From the NCBI GenBank assembly GCA_964393795.1, contig CAYMWA010000004.1, positions 18,186-82,185 on the forward strand: a DNA stretch of 64,000 bases, in the 5' to 3' direction. Under the pieces are notes generated by a model. That model did not search any database. It had not been told where the DNA came from and worked only from the letters and a program-made list of their open reading frames with translations. Made by a program: the position numbers and the translations under genes. Shown here in pieces: positions 53,739-62,080 of the stretch (position 1 is the stretch's first letter; the number at the start of each line of letters is the position of its first letter). The DNA comes from Chryseosolibacter sp964393795. GTDB taxonomy: Bacteria; Bacteroidota; Bacteroidia; Cytophagales; Cyclobacteriaceae.

Positions 53739-54505
53739 ACCGTTATCGCATTGCCCGATTCATCAAAATCAGGACATTCAAACCCGCCTGAGAATGAATT
53801 CGGATATCCGCGCTGATTTGAAATGATTTGTGTTTTTCCAACCGTCTGGCTATCGCATTCATGCGTATGACCATAAACCCATAGCGCGGGTTGAAATTTT
53901 TCGATCACAGGAATCATATCAAGCGAATTGAAGGCCGGGGCTAATTCGCTTTCACGGTATTTGGTGTTCGGATTAATGACGGGTGCATGGTGCGTGATCA
54001 CGACACGGGCCCCGATAAGCGGGGTCTCGAACCATTCCGTCAGTTTTTCCACAAAGGAATTGTGCAAAGCAATGCTGTCGGCGGCGGTAAAGCGTTTGCT
54101 GTCGTCGTTTCGGATCATACGAAAATCATTCATACTACTTTCCGCGGAATTCATGGCAACGGGATTCCCGCCCGCGAAATTTGTCCACATCGTCCCGCCA
54201 AAGAAATTCACGCCTTCAATTGAAACGGGTTCATCTAATAATAAATGCACATTCGGATACCGCGAATTCAGCCACGATTTAAATGTGGCATCTTCTTCTT
54301 TCATTGGCCGTTTCGTATAGTATTCATGGTTACCCATGACATACAGTACGGGCCTTTTCCAATGCTTCAAAAGGCGGTCAAGCGGACTGAGGTTTCGTAT
54401 CACGCAAATATCACCCGCCAGAATCACCACATCCGCATCGCTTTCGGGTAAAGTGAAATTTGCGCCGAATTCAAAGTGGAGGTCGCTGTAGGTCATGATC
54501 TTCAT
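53735..54505 (-). CDS. Calcineurin-like metallophosphoesterase
   Basis: 256 residues with all five metal-site motifs: SDLHFEF (D8, H10), LAGDI, MGNHEYY, THHAP and GHTH. Substrate cannot be told: it could be a nucleotide or phosphoprotein. Converges with the AbiEii-like gene, overlapping its stop by 4 bases. Together with that pair it lies between the mannosyltransferase gene and tRNA-Asn, and may belong to the same accessory patch. Confidence 0.85.
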   Translation of the reverse strand: MKIMTYSDLHFEFGANFTLPESDADVVILAGDICVIRNLSPLDRLLKHWKRPVLYVMGNHEYYTKRPMKEEDATFKSWLNSRYPNVHLLLDEPVSIEGVNFFGGTMWTNFAGGNPVAMNSAESSMNDFRMIRNDDSKRFTAADSIALHNSFVEKLTEWFETPLIGARVVITHHAPVINPNTKYRESELAPAFNSLDMIPVIEKFQPALWVYGHTHECDSQTVGKTQIISNQRGYPNSFSGGFECPDFDESGNAITV

Positions 54506-54571
54506 GGCAATTGGACGTGATTCAACCGGACAAGGTTGTCGTTTTTAGGGATTGTAGGCCAGTTCAACGCC

Positions 54572-54600
54572 AAAAGGCAGCCACCTTGCGGTGGCTGCCT
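54572..54600 (-). terminator. Terminator behind tRNA-Asn
   Basis: A 10-base perfect stem GGCAGCCACC/GGTGGCTGCC (54576-54585 with 54590-54599), 4-base loop, then TTTT on the minus strand, about 12 bases after the tRNA 3' end. Confidence 0.85.
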
Positions 54601-54610
54601 CATTCTCAAG

Positions 54611-54684
54611 CTCCTCCTCTAGGGCTTGAACCTAGGACCCCCTGATTAACAGTCAGGTGCTCTAACCAGCTGAGCTAAGGAGGA
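54611..54684 (-). tRNA. tRNA-Asn (anticodon GTT)
   Basis: 74-base cloverleaf on the minus strand. Acceptor arms TCCTCCT/AGGAGGA, D-arm with AGCTCAGCTGGTTAGAGC, anticodon stem CCTGA/TCAGG with loop CTGTTAA, and T-arm GGTTCAAGCC. Discriminator base is G. CCA is not encoded. Its synthetase gene asnS is in the same window. Confidence 0.95.
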
Positions 54685-54754
54685 AAATGGACTGCAATAT
54701 TAATGCAGGGGGCGAGAATTGCCAAATTCTGGCGGGTTCTTTTGACCCATTTTT

Positions 54755-54790
54755 AACTTCCGGGAAGTTCAAGACTTCCCGGAAGTTTTT
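54755..54790. repeat. Long perfect hairpin built from two palindromes
   Basis: AACTTCCGGGAAGT (54755-54768) pairs perfectly with ACTTCCCGGAAGTT (54774-54787) across a TCAAG loop and is followed by a T run on the plus strand. Each arm is itself palindromic and equals the element at positions 3-17. No plus-strand gene precedes it; the region 54791-54880 is otherwise empty. Confidence 0.75.
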
Positions 54791-54880
54791 CGGCAACTCG
54801 TGCCGCTTGTCAAGCCGGAAGCGAAGGCCGCCGCCTTCTCGTAATGCATCAGGCTGCGAGCTGATGAGGAAGCTGCCCAC

Positions 54881-55630
54881 TTATGGCGTCGTGATCTCTT
54901 TCACGGTCGTGTAGTTGTACACATTCACGCTGTTCACCTGTTGAGTGGTTCTGGCACCTACGCGAATGAAGTATTTTCTTTCAAAATCCGGGAATGTCCT
55001 TTGCGCGCCGCTTCCAATACCGCCGGGCCAGCCGGTTGTGATGGAGATCGTTTCTCCCAATGCCGGCAGCGTGCCGCCGGTCAACCGGGTTGAATATACC
55101 GGACTAAAGCTGAAATCGCCCACGTACTGGGTTTCGCTCACAAACAACCAGGCCTCCGCAAGGGGCTGCTGATAGTCAGGATCATCGGTGCCCCGCTCGA
55201 TCCTCACCTGGATCGTCGCCGTGCCATCCGGATTGATCACCGGCTCACCTACCCATTCCAGACGCAGGAACGGATCTACTTCATACTTCTTTTCCACTAC
55301 CCCTTTGATGTCGATGACTTCTTCCTCGAAGGGCACAAAAGCGCCGTCGACGGTCACACCATACTGGCCCTGGAATATTTTGGTGTTCCTGAACGTGCCG
55401 TCCATCATGCAATACATATCGTACGGCGTGGGATCGTCACTCCAACTGTATTCCTTCATTCTGATCCGGACACCCGTGCGGCCGATCGCTGTCTGGAACG
55501 GCTCTCCGGTTTCCGCATCCACAATAGAACCTTTAAATGTTTCCGCCGGTGCAGGATAGTTGTCGTCTTCACAGGAAGTGAACGCTGCAACGAGGAGAAA
55601 CGATAAGACAATGTATTTGATGCTTTTCAT
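54881..55630 (-). CDS. DUF3823 family lipoprotein of the SusCD locus
   Basis: 249 residues. Lipobox FTSC near residue 20. An N-terminal carboxypeptidase-regulatory-like domain (FKGSIVDAETGEPFQTAIG, 33-51) and a second beta domain (about 125-245). DUF3823 proteins are encoded next to SusC/SusD pairs and are thought to be surface lipoproteins helping nutrient capture. 22 bases downstream of susD, so third gene of the operon. Confidence 0.85.
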   Translation of the reverse strand: MKSIKYIVLSFLLVAAFTSCEDDNYPAPAETFKGSIVDAETGEPFQTAIGRTGVRIRMKEYSWSDDPTPYDMYCMMDGTFRNTKIFQGQYGVTVDGAFVPFEEEVIDIKGVVEKKYEVDPFLRLEWVGEPVINPDGTATIQVRIERGTDDPDYQQPLAEAWLFVSETQYVGDFSFSPVYSTRLTGGTLPALGETISITTGWPGGIGSGAQRTFPDFERKYFIRVGARTTQQVNSVNVYNYTTVKEITTP

Positions 55631-55652
55631 ATTCTAATAAGTTTGACCTCCG

Positions 55653-57599
55653 TTAAAAACCTGGATTCTGCTGGATATTCGGATTCTTGTTAATTTCCGA
55701 TGTGGGGATCGGTTGATAGTAATACCGCGTATCAAACGTGAAGATGTACTGAAACCCGGCCCGTGGCTCTTGAAACTTCACCGACAGGAAATACTTCTGC
55801 GCGTCTGTAGAATAGAATGAATTCAGAATCCGGAAGCGCCTGTTGTTCTGCTCGTCGTCGAGAATTCTCCAACGCTTGAGGTCCCAGTACGTTTTGTTCT
55901 CGAAGGCAAGCTCTTTGCGACGCTCGTTACGGACAATGTCAATGCTGTTCAGATCTGCTTCGCCGGCAAGCAAGGTAGCACCGGCACGTTCACGAATTTT
56001 ATTGATGTTGTCAAACGCTACGGTCAGGTAGTTGTCGCCCGAGGCGCCAGCCAGGTACAGTTCGTACGCTGCCTCTGCCTGGTTTAAGAGCACTTCTGCA
56101 AAACGGATCTCAATCCAGCTCTGCGTAGCATTGAAGCCATTGGTTACACCACTTTCCCTAAGGTATTTGCGGAGATACATGCCACCGACATTCCCGAAAT
56201 CCCAGTTGGAAACTGGACCGTTGATACCAGCCGCCTTCATGGTCGCGCCATGCGGATCACCCGGCTCGAGGTTGACAGACGGATTCCCTCCTAAACTTGG
56301 TGCGAGCACGAGGTTCGGATCATTCAATTCGTTCACATTGCCAACATCTCCTTCAATGGCCAGCGGCGCAATTCCTCCACTGGCATCACCTGTCCAGATA
56401 CCCCGGCGAATTTCGATCACCTGGCCTCTGTAAACGTCCATCGGGAAAATAACCGTGGCACGAAGGCGCGGTTCAACGTTGGCGAATGCATCTACCGGAG
56501 AATCGAACAAATAGTAATGACCGGTGCCATCAATGTTGTCGAAAGAACCGTCGGGATCCTTCGGAACACCATCAAACATTTCGATGAAGTCGACCGTCGG
56601 GTTGATTTCCGAATCGTTGCCTCCTGTTTTCGTCTGATGTGGTTGTACCGATTCATCGAAAGCGTGGGTACTATTGGTTTCGTCGTAGTACTTGACGAAA
56701 ATGTTTTCTGATGTTTCGTTCAGGAACAGATACTTGAAGTTCTCATACTGAGCGACGGGGTCACCCGCTTTCCACAGACCTTTGAACAGTTGGTACTTGC
56801 CCGATTCAACAACCACTTTGGCAGCATCGTACGCTTCCTTGAAATAGTCATTCGCGCGGCTCGCGGGAATTCCGCAAAGACGCACAGACGTACCCTCCTG
56901 AACCTCATTGATGGTATTGTATTTTGCGATACTTCCTGCATAAAGCATGGCGCGCGATTTAAAGGCAGCTGCCACGTATTTGTTCACGCGGCCCTTTGCC
57001 GGCGAGTTCTCCGGAAGCATTTCAATCGCTTTGTCCAGGTCATCGCCGATGAAATCCCAGATCTCTTCTTCGGAATTGCGGAAAAGGTAAGTGCCTTCCA
57101 TGTCGACGGAAGCCGGATAGTCAATCGTCTTGTCTACGAGCGGCACACCGCCGTAGCGTTTAACAAGGGCGAAGTAAGTATAGGCGCGGGCAAAATATGC
57201 TTCGCCCAGGAATGTAGCCACTTGCAATTCCCCCAATGCTTCTTCATGCGCAGGAAGCTCTTCAAGAAGGGTATTGATATCCCGGATTTGCGAGTAGCCA
57301 TCATCCCAATAGGAAAATCCTTCGTTGTCGGCACCTTGCGTGTCACGTCCCACGGCCTCACCGGTGAGTGCCGCCATTTGTTTGTACTGTGTTCCGCCAT
57401 AGTTAAAACCCGACGGATAGTAGTATTTGAAATCTTCGATGGGAAGCCTGCTGTAGATGCGGGCCATGCTGCTCATCACACCATCAGCGCTGGCATAAAT
57501 GTCATCTTCACTTAAGATGTTGATGGGAGCAATATTGAGGTCACCGCACGCAGAAAGCGTAACAATCAAACTCAGTGTTAAAATCTTCTTTAGTTTCAT
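55653..57599 (-). CDS. susD: SusD/RagB family nutrient-binding lipoprotein
   Basis: 648 residues, a surface lipoprotein that captures a glycan or peptide and caps the SusC channel. Lipobox LSAC at about residue 18. SusD features: TPR-rich helices, AYFARAYTYFALVKRYGGVPLV near 130-150, WIEIRFAEVLLNQAEAAYE near 500 and the C-terminal YYQPIPTSEINKNPNIQQNPGF stretch. Twelve bases behind susC. The ligand cannot be inferred from this window because no glycoside hydrolase gene is present. Confidence 0.94.
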   Translation of the reverse strand: MKLKKILTLSLIVTLSACGDLNIAPINILSEDDIYASADGVMSSMARIYSRLPIEDFKYYYPSGFNYGGTQYKQMAALTGEAVGRDTQGADNEGFSYWDDGYSQIRDINTLLEELPAHEEALGELQVATFLGEAYFARAYTYFALVKRYGGVPLVDKTIDYPASVDMEGTYLFRNSEEEIWDFIGDDLDKAIEMLPENSPAKGRVNKYVAAAFKSRAMLYAGSIAKYNTINEVQEGTSVRLCGIPASRANDYFKEAYDAAKVVVESGKYQLFKGLWKAGDPVAQYENFKYLFLNETSENIFVKYYDETNSTHAFDESVQPHQTKTGGNDSEINPTVDFIEMFDGVPKDPDGSFDNIDGTGHYYLFDSPVDAFANVEPRLRATVIFPMDVYRGQVIEIRRGIWTGDASGGIAPLAIEGDVGNVNELNDPNLVLAPSLGGNPSVNLEPGDPHGATMKAAGINGPVSNWDFGNVGGMYLRKYLRESGVTNGFNATQSWIEIRFAEVLLNQAEAAYELYLAGASGDNYLTVAFDNINKIRERAGATLLAGEADLNSIDIVRNERRKELAFENKTYWDLKRWRILDDEQNNRRFRILNSFYSTDAQKYFLSVKFQEPRAGFQYIFTFDTRYYYQPIPTSEINKNPNIQQNPGF

Positions 57600-57611
57600 A
57601 ATTCCGCTATT

Positions 57612-60600
57612 TTAAAATTTCGCGTTGATACCAATCGAATAGGTCTTGTTAATCGGATAGTTGTAGCCCAGATCACCAAGGCCAGATCGGCCTGTGTCAT
57701 TGGTGACATAAAACTCAGGATCCATATACCGGAGCTTTGTAAAGGTCAGCAGGTTGTAAGCGCTGCCGTATATCCGGATACTTTTCAGTCCAATGGTGTT
57801 CAGCACTTTGGCAGGAAGCGTGTAACCGATTTCCATACTCTTCAACCTCAAATAGGCAGCATTCTGGATATTGAAGTCGGAAGTGAGGTTCGGCGATGTA
57901 CCCGTGTATCCGTGTTCGCCCGACACCCATTCGGTGGCCGGATTGTACGGATCTGCCGTGGGGTCAACCGGATGCCAGCGGTCCATAAAATCGCTGATGG
58001 CGTTGGTCTGCGACCAGAGCGGCTGGTAGAGAAACTCCCTGGCAATCACATATTTTTTACCGGCGCCCTGCCAAAGCATGGTCAGGTCGAGTCCCTTCCA
58101 TTGACCACTCAGGGTGAAACCGTAATTAATGAGCGGGACTTGTCCGTTGGTCGCCAGCGGATGAACATCGAGGTCGTTGATCCAACCATCACCGTTCCAG
58201 TCGAGGTATTCATAGTCGCCCAGAATGGCGTTACGCGAGATGTACACCGGATTGTAGTAAATGTCATCCCAGCTGGTGATGCGGCCGTTGCCTGCATAGC
58301 CCCACCAGATGTTATTATTCCGGTCGTTCACGCCATGGCGCCAGTTTTCATATGAGTTGCCTGCCCTGGCCATCTCGTGATACTTTGTCCTGGTCCTGGT
58401 GTAAGCGACATTTCCTCTTACCTGATAAGCGAACTCCCCAATGCGGTTTGTATGGCTCAAGGCGAGTTCAATCCCGCGCGTTTGATCGCTGTTGAGGTTT
58501 TCCTGAGGCAATGCGGCGCCGACAATACCGGGCAGACTTGCAATACGCGTGGCCAGGAGTCCTGTCCTGTCGCGGCTGAATACTTCAATCGTTGCACCAA
58601 GCAATCCGTTCCATGCGATGGCGTCAAGACCAATGTTGGCAGTTTTTGCCTCGTACCATGTGATCTCCTTATTCGCAAGCCCTGCGTTCGCAGAGGCAGA
58701 AACGAAGGAGTCATCAAAAATGTATCCCGCAGGCAATCCGTTCTTGCTGCCGGAAACAGGATAGACGTACCCGCTTATGAACTGATAATTCAGGGCGCGG
58801 TCATCACCGGTAACACCGTACGAAGCACGAAGCTTCAGGTCGTTTATGAAATCAAGCGACGAATTGCGCCAGAATGATTCCTCCGACATTCTCCAGCCCG
58901 CCGAAACGCTCGGGAAGAATCCCCAACGGTGGCTTTCCGGAAACTTGGACGATCCTTCGTAACGATAGGAGAACTCAAGCAAATACTTGGTCCTGTAGTC
59001 ATAAGTGAGACGACCTACCGATGCCGCGTTGGCATAATCGTAGAGCGCCCCGCTGGACGTGCTCTGAAGGATTTCCTGGTTTTCGGTGATGCCGGCAAAT
59101 ATCTGTGGCAACGGCAACACCCCGTATCGACGGCCATAGAAGTTGTCGCCTACGTGCCGTGAATATTCGAACAGATTCATGGCGCTGACGTAGTGATCGC
59201 CGAACGTTTGCTCATACATCAATCGCAGCTGTGAAAGGCTCGCATTCTTTCCGTAGAAGTAACGCGATATCCGGCTATTCCCTTCTGTCTGCGTATTTTG
59301 TGCATTGGCTTTTCCATCCGCCCCGTACAGGAAGTAGCTTTTAGAATACTCCTTATTGTCATTCATCGTATAGTCATAGCTGTACAATCCCTTGAGGGAA
59401 AGTCCTTTCAGGAAGGGAGCGTGCCAGGTGAGGCTTGCACTGGACTGAAACCATCTGCTCTGGTAACTATTTTCGCCCACAAGGTCCTTGTCCATCATCG
59501 CTACCGGGTTAAGGATGACGTTCCAGTCCATCATCGCATACTGCCCGGCCTCCTCGTCATAATACACCTTGTCCATAGGGCGGTGCAGCCACATCGCCCT
59601 TACAATATCAGTGGAGCTGTAGGGCGACGACTGGCGCTCGTCGAGCAAGCCCGAGAGGTTCAGGTCGAACTCGAGGTTATCACTGATCTGTGCGGAAATA
59701 TTGCTGCGGAAGTTGTACTTCTCGTAGTTAATCGCATTCGTCTTGAGAAAGCTGCCCTGATTTTGATAACCGATGCTGGTGTAGTAGGTGATCTTGTCAT
59801 TCCCGCCGGTCGCGCTGAGGGTATGCTGCGATTGCGGTGCACTGTGTCGCATGACCGCGTCTTTCCAGTTGGTCGACAAATTAGTGCCATCGCGATAGGA
59901 GGCTATTTCCTCGGCGGTATATTTAGGGATCAGATTGGGGTTGTCGATGCGCTTGTGCATGTCTGTCTCGTTGAACAGCGTCATCCAGTCGGCGGCATCT
60001 ACCAGATCGGGATAGTTTGACGGCACCTGCCAACTCATATTGCCGGAATAAGTGATGTTTGGCTCTCCGGTGCTTGTGCCTCTTTTGGTCGTGATCACGA
60101 CCACACCATTGGCCGCACGAGAACCGTACACAGCAGCGGAGGCATCCTTGATCACGGAGATACTTTCAATATCTTCCGGATCCAGACGGGCCATATTATC
60201 TCTCGGCACGCCATCGATTACCACAAGAGGGGCGCCAAAACCGCGAATATCCATCGAGCTGTTGAACTGGCCTGGTTCGCTGGAGTTCTGTACCACGCGA
60301 AGACCTGCGATCTTACCCGACAGCATGTTCTGGAGGTTTTCATTTTTGGTTGTGACGATATCGTCATGGGTAATCGCCGTGACGGATCCCGTCAACGTCT
60401 CTTTTTTCTGAACGCCATAACCGACTACGACAACTTCGCCAAGCTGCTGAACATCCGGAGCCATCGTCACATTGATAACCGATTGCGTGCCCACGGCGAT
60501 CTCCTGGGCTACATAGCCAATAAACGAAAAGACCAGGACGGCATCCTGACCGGGGACCTGAATAGTATAGTGGCCGTCAATGTCGGTCGTCGTTCCCTGC

Positions 60601-60839
60601 GTCCCTCCTTTAATCAGGATGTTCACCCCGGGCAAACCGAGGCCGTCTTCTTCAGACGTCACCGTACCGGTCACGGTAATGGGCTGCGTCTGCATGCCAG
60701 CCGGAGGTGATAGCGGTTCAAGCGTGTCATCGCCATGAGGCGAGGCGAAAACAGTAGTAACAAACATGCACTGTAAAATCAGTGCCCACGTGAAATCCTT
60801 TATCCGTTTTGTCGATAACAGGTTGTAGGTTTTTTGCAT
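57612..60839 (-). CDS. susC: SusC/RagA family TonB-dependent receptor
   Basis: 1075 residues from the ATG at 60839, which opens a signal peptide (LILQCMFVTTVFA); longer frames upstream lack one. A carboxypeptidase-regulatory-like domain (about 50-125; GTVTSEEDGLGLPGVNI) precedes the plug (GEVVVVGYGVQKKETLTGSV, about 140) and a large 22-strand barrel ending TYSIGINAKF. Uses the TonB system of 28.7-31.6 kb for energy (inferred). No HTCS, ECF or anti-sigma gene is adjacent. Confidence 0.94.
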   Translation of the reverse strand: MQKTYNLLSTKRIKDFTWALILQCMFVTTVFASPHGDDTLEPLSPPAGMQTQPITVTGTVTSEEDGLGLPGVNILIKGGTQGTTTDIDGHYTIQVPGQDAVLVFSFIGYVAQEIAVGTQSVINVTMAPDVQQLGEVVVVGYGVQKKETLTGSVTAITHDDIVTTKNENLQNMLSGKIAGLRVVQNSSEPGQFNSSMDIRGFGAPLVVIDGVPRDNMARLDPEDIESISVIKDASAAVYGSRAANGVVVITTKRGTSTGEPNITYSGNMSWQVPSNYPDLVDAADWMTLFNETDMHKRIDNPNLIPKYTAEEIASYRDGTNLSTNWKDAVMRHSAPQSQHTLSATGGNDKITYYTSIGYQNQGSFLKTNAINYEKYNFRSNISAQISDNLEFDLNLSGLLDERQSSPYSSTDIVRAMWLHRPMDKVYYDEEAGQYAMMDWNVILNPVAMMDKDLVGENSYQSRWFQSSASLTWHAPFLKGLSLKGLYSYDYTMNDNKEYSKSYFLYGADGKANAQNTQTEGNSRISRYFYGKNASLSQLRLMYEQTFGDHYVSAMNLFEYSRHVGDNFYGRRYGVLPLPQIFAGITENQEILQSTSSGALYDYANAASVGRLTYDYRTKYLLEFSYRYEGSSKFPESHRWGFFPSVSAGWRMSEESFWRNSSLDFINDLKLRASYGVTGDDRALNYQFISGYVYPVSGSKNGLPAGYIFDDSFVSASANAGLANKEITWYEAKTANIGLDAIAWNGLLGATIEVFSRDRTGLLATRIASLPGIVGAALPQENLNSDQTRGIELALSHTNRIGEFAYQVRGNVAYTRTRTKYHEMARAGNSYENWRHGVNDRNNNIWWGYAGNGRITSWDDIYYNPVYISRNAILGDYEYLDWNGDGWINDLDVHPLATNGQVPLINYGFTLSGQWKGLDLTMLWQGAGKKYVIAREFLYQPLWSQTNAISDFMDRWHPVDPTADPYNPATEWVSGEHGYTGTSPNLTSDFNIQNAAYLRLKSMEIGYTLPAKVLNTIGLKSIRIYGSAYNLLTFTKLRYMDPEFYVTNDTGRSGLGDLGYNYPINKTYSIGINAKF

Positions 60840-60930
60840 AGCCTGATTGGTAATGATTAAACAAAAACGTTGGTGCCTATTTACTTCATCAGTACAAGTG
60901 GCGCTGTTTCTATATTTTGAACGACGCCGT

Positions 60931-60967
60931 ATGTTCAGTATTATGTACGAATGTTCAGACAAATGTA
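60931..60967 (-). promoter_or_regulatory. Predicted susC promoter with 20-base-spaced direct repeats
   Basis: On the minus strand TACATTTG (60960-60967) matches TAnnTTTG; the -33 TTG is absent, suggesting an activator is needed. Two ATGTTCAG copies (60931-60938, 60951-60958) are spaced exactly 20 bases on the plus strand, just inside the likely transcript start. They may bind a regulator on one face of the helix. Confidence 0.5.
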
Positions 60968-61087
60968 ATCATATTATTCGATTGTCAGTAGTTCCGGAAT
61001 AATTTTTTGGAAAATTGGCTTTTCACCTCCCCTGGCTTTCGTGATCAGGATTTGGAAGGATCGTTCACTTTTGATACTTTGCAGCAC

Positions 61088-61097
61088 AAAGTACTTT
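61088..61097. promoter_or_regulatory. AAAGTACTTT palindrome, copy 1
   Basis: Perfect palindrome just before the ATG at 61100, within CAAAGTACTTTTAAT. A second inverted repeat TACTTTG-5-CAAAGTA (61075-61093) overlaps it. Likely operator of the winged-helix regulator encoded downstream. Confidence 0.6.
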
Positions 61098-61099
61098 TA

Positions 61100-61723
61100 A
61101 TGAAAGCAAACGCCGATTACGAAAAGGACATTGCCACCATCCGGAGCATGATGGAGCGGTCCTCAAAATTTCTGTCGCTTAGCGGCCTATCGGGAATTCT
61201 GGCGGGCATTTACGCCCTGGCAGGCGCCGCGATTGCCCATCAAAAGCTTGCGGACCCTTCATCACCGCTGCGGTATCGCATCGCGTCGGCACAAGAGCCC
61301 GGCACGCGTGCCCAACTGATCGGACTGGCGGCGGTCGTTCTGGTGCTGTCCGTCGTCACCGCGATTACCTTCAGCCGGCGCAAAGCGCGAAAACAGGGAC
61401 AGCAACTATGGAACCCGACCAGCCGGTTAGTCGCAGTAAACTTTCTGGTGCCCCTTGTCGCAGGCGGCATCTTTATACTCATCATATTTTTTACCGGACA
61501 CTTCGCGCTGGCTGCACCCGCCTGCCTGATTTTCTACGGCCTCGGCCTCGTTAACGCCAGCGCAAACACATTTACCGAAATTCGTACCCTTGGCTTCTGT
61601 CACATCGCGCTCGGGCTGGTTGCGGCCGCCCTCCCGGGCTACGGATTGTTGTTCTGGGCACTCGGTTTCGGCGTGCTCCATATCCTCTATGGCGCGGTGA
61701 TGCACAAAAAATACGACAAGTGA
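61100..61723 (+). CDS. Small integral membrane protein in the creD cluster
   Basis: 207 residues from the ATG at 61100; a longer frame exists upstream but lacks a hydrophobic start. Six hydrophobic helices (about 25-45, 70-90, 110-132, 140-155, 160-178, 182-200) without a signature I recognise. Overlaps the regulator gene by 4 bases (GTGA). Probably works with the regulator and CreD as an envelope-stress unit. Confidence 0.7.
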   Translation: MKANADYEKDIATIRSMMERSSKFLSLSGLSGILAGIYALAGAAIAHQKLADPSSPLRYRIASAQEPGTRAQLIGLAAVVLVLSVVTAITFSRRKARKQGQQLWNPTSRLVAVNFLVPLVAGGIFILIIFFTGHFALAAPACLIFYGLGLVNASANTFTEIRTLGFCHIALGLVAAALPGYGLLFWALGFGVLHILYGAVMHKKYDK

Positions 61724-62019
61724 AGAACCCGTTCGAACATCTCGATAAAGCACTCGAACACCGCGCACGACTACAGATCATGTCGGTGCTGGTGGTCAAT
61801 GACAGCAGTGACTTCAACACCCTGCGGGAAATGCTGGGCGTGACGGACGGCAACCTGGCCTCGCACATTAAAGTACTGGAGAAAGAAAAATACCTCACCG
61901 TCTCCAAGAGCTTTATCGACCGCAAGCCCAACACCCGCTACAAGATTACCGACAAAGGCAAAACCGCGTTCAGAAGGCACCTCGACGCGATGGAGGCCGT
62001 CATTAAACAACAGAAATAA
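61720..62019 (+). CDS. Winged-helix transcriptional regulator (MarR/ArsR type)
   Basis: 99 residues, GTG start overlapping the upstream stop. One domain: ALEHRARLQIMSVL, recognition helix FNTLREMLGVTDGNLASHIKVLEKEKYL, then a beta wing KPNTRYKITDKGKTAF. Proteins of this small single-domain type often sit beside creD in Bacteroidota and likely repress the cluster through the AAAGTACTTT palindromes (inferred). Confidence 0.82.
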   Translation: MKNPFEHLDKALEHRARLQIMSVLVVNDSSDFNTLREMLGVTDGNLASHIKVLEKEKYLTVSKSFIDRKPNTRYKITDKGKTAFRRHLDAMEAVIKQQK

Positions 62020-62048
62020 AAAATTTTTCTTGCTTAACTTTTAATTTC

Positions 62049-62058
62049 AAAGTACTTT
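62049..62058. promoter_or_regulatory. AAAGTACTTT palindrome, copy 2, before creD
   Basis: Same palindrome inside the same 15-base context (CAAAGTACTTTTAAT, 62048-62062), 23 bases before the creD ATG. ACTTTTAAT also occurs at 62037-62045, a 17-base-spaced direct repeat. A TTG at 62030-62032 with TACTTTTA at 62053-62060 (N20) forms a weak promoter that the operator would cover. Confidence 0.6.
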
Positions 62059-62080
62059 TAATCATCAAATTTATCAAAAC

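Noticed and set aside
53735..54505. Metallophosphoesterase as third gene of the AbiE-like operon
   Set aside because: It is convergent with the pair, so it cannot be co-transcribed; only shared location links them.
54611..54684. Functional pairing of tRNA-Asn with asnS in one operon
   Set aside because: The two are 41 kb apart and on different strands; their presence in one window is incidental.
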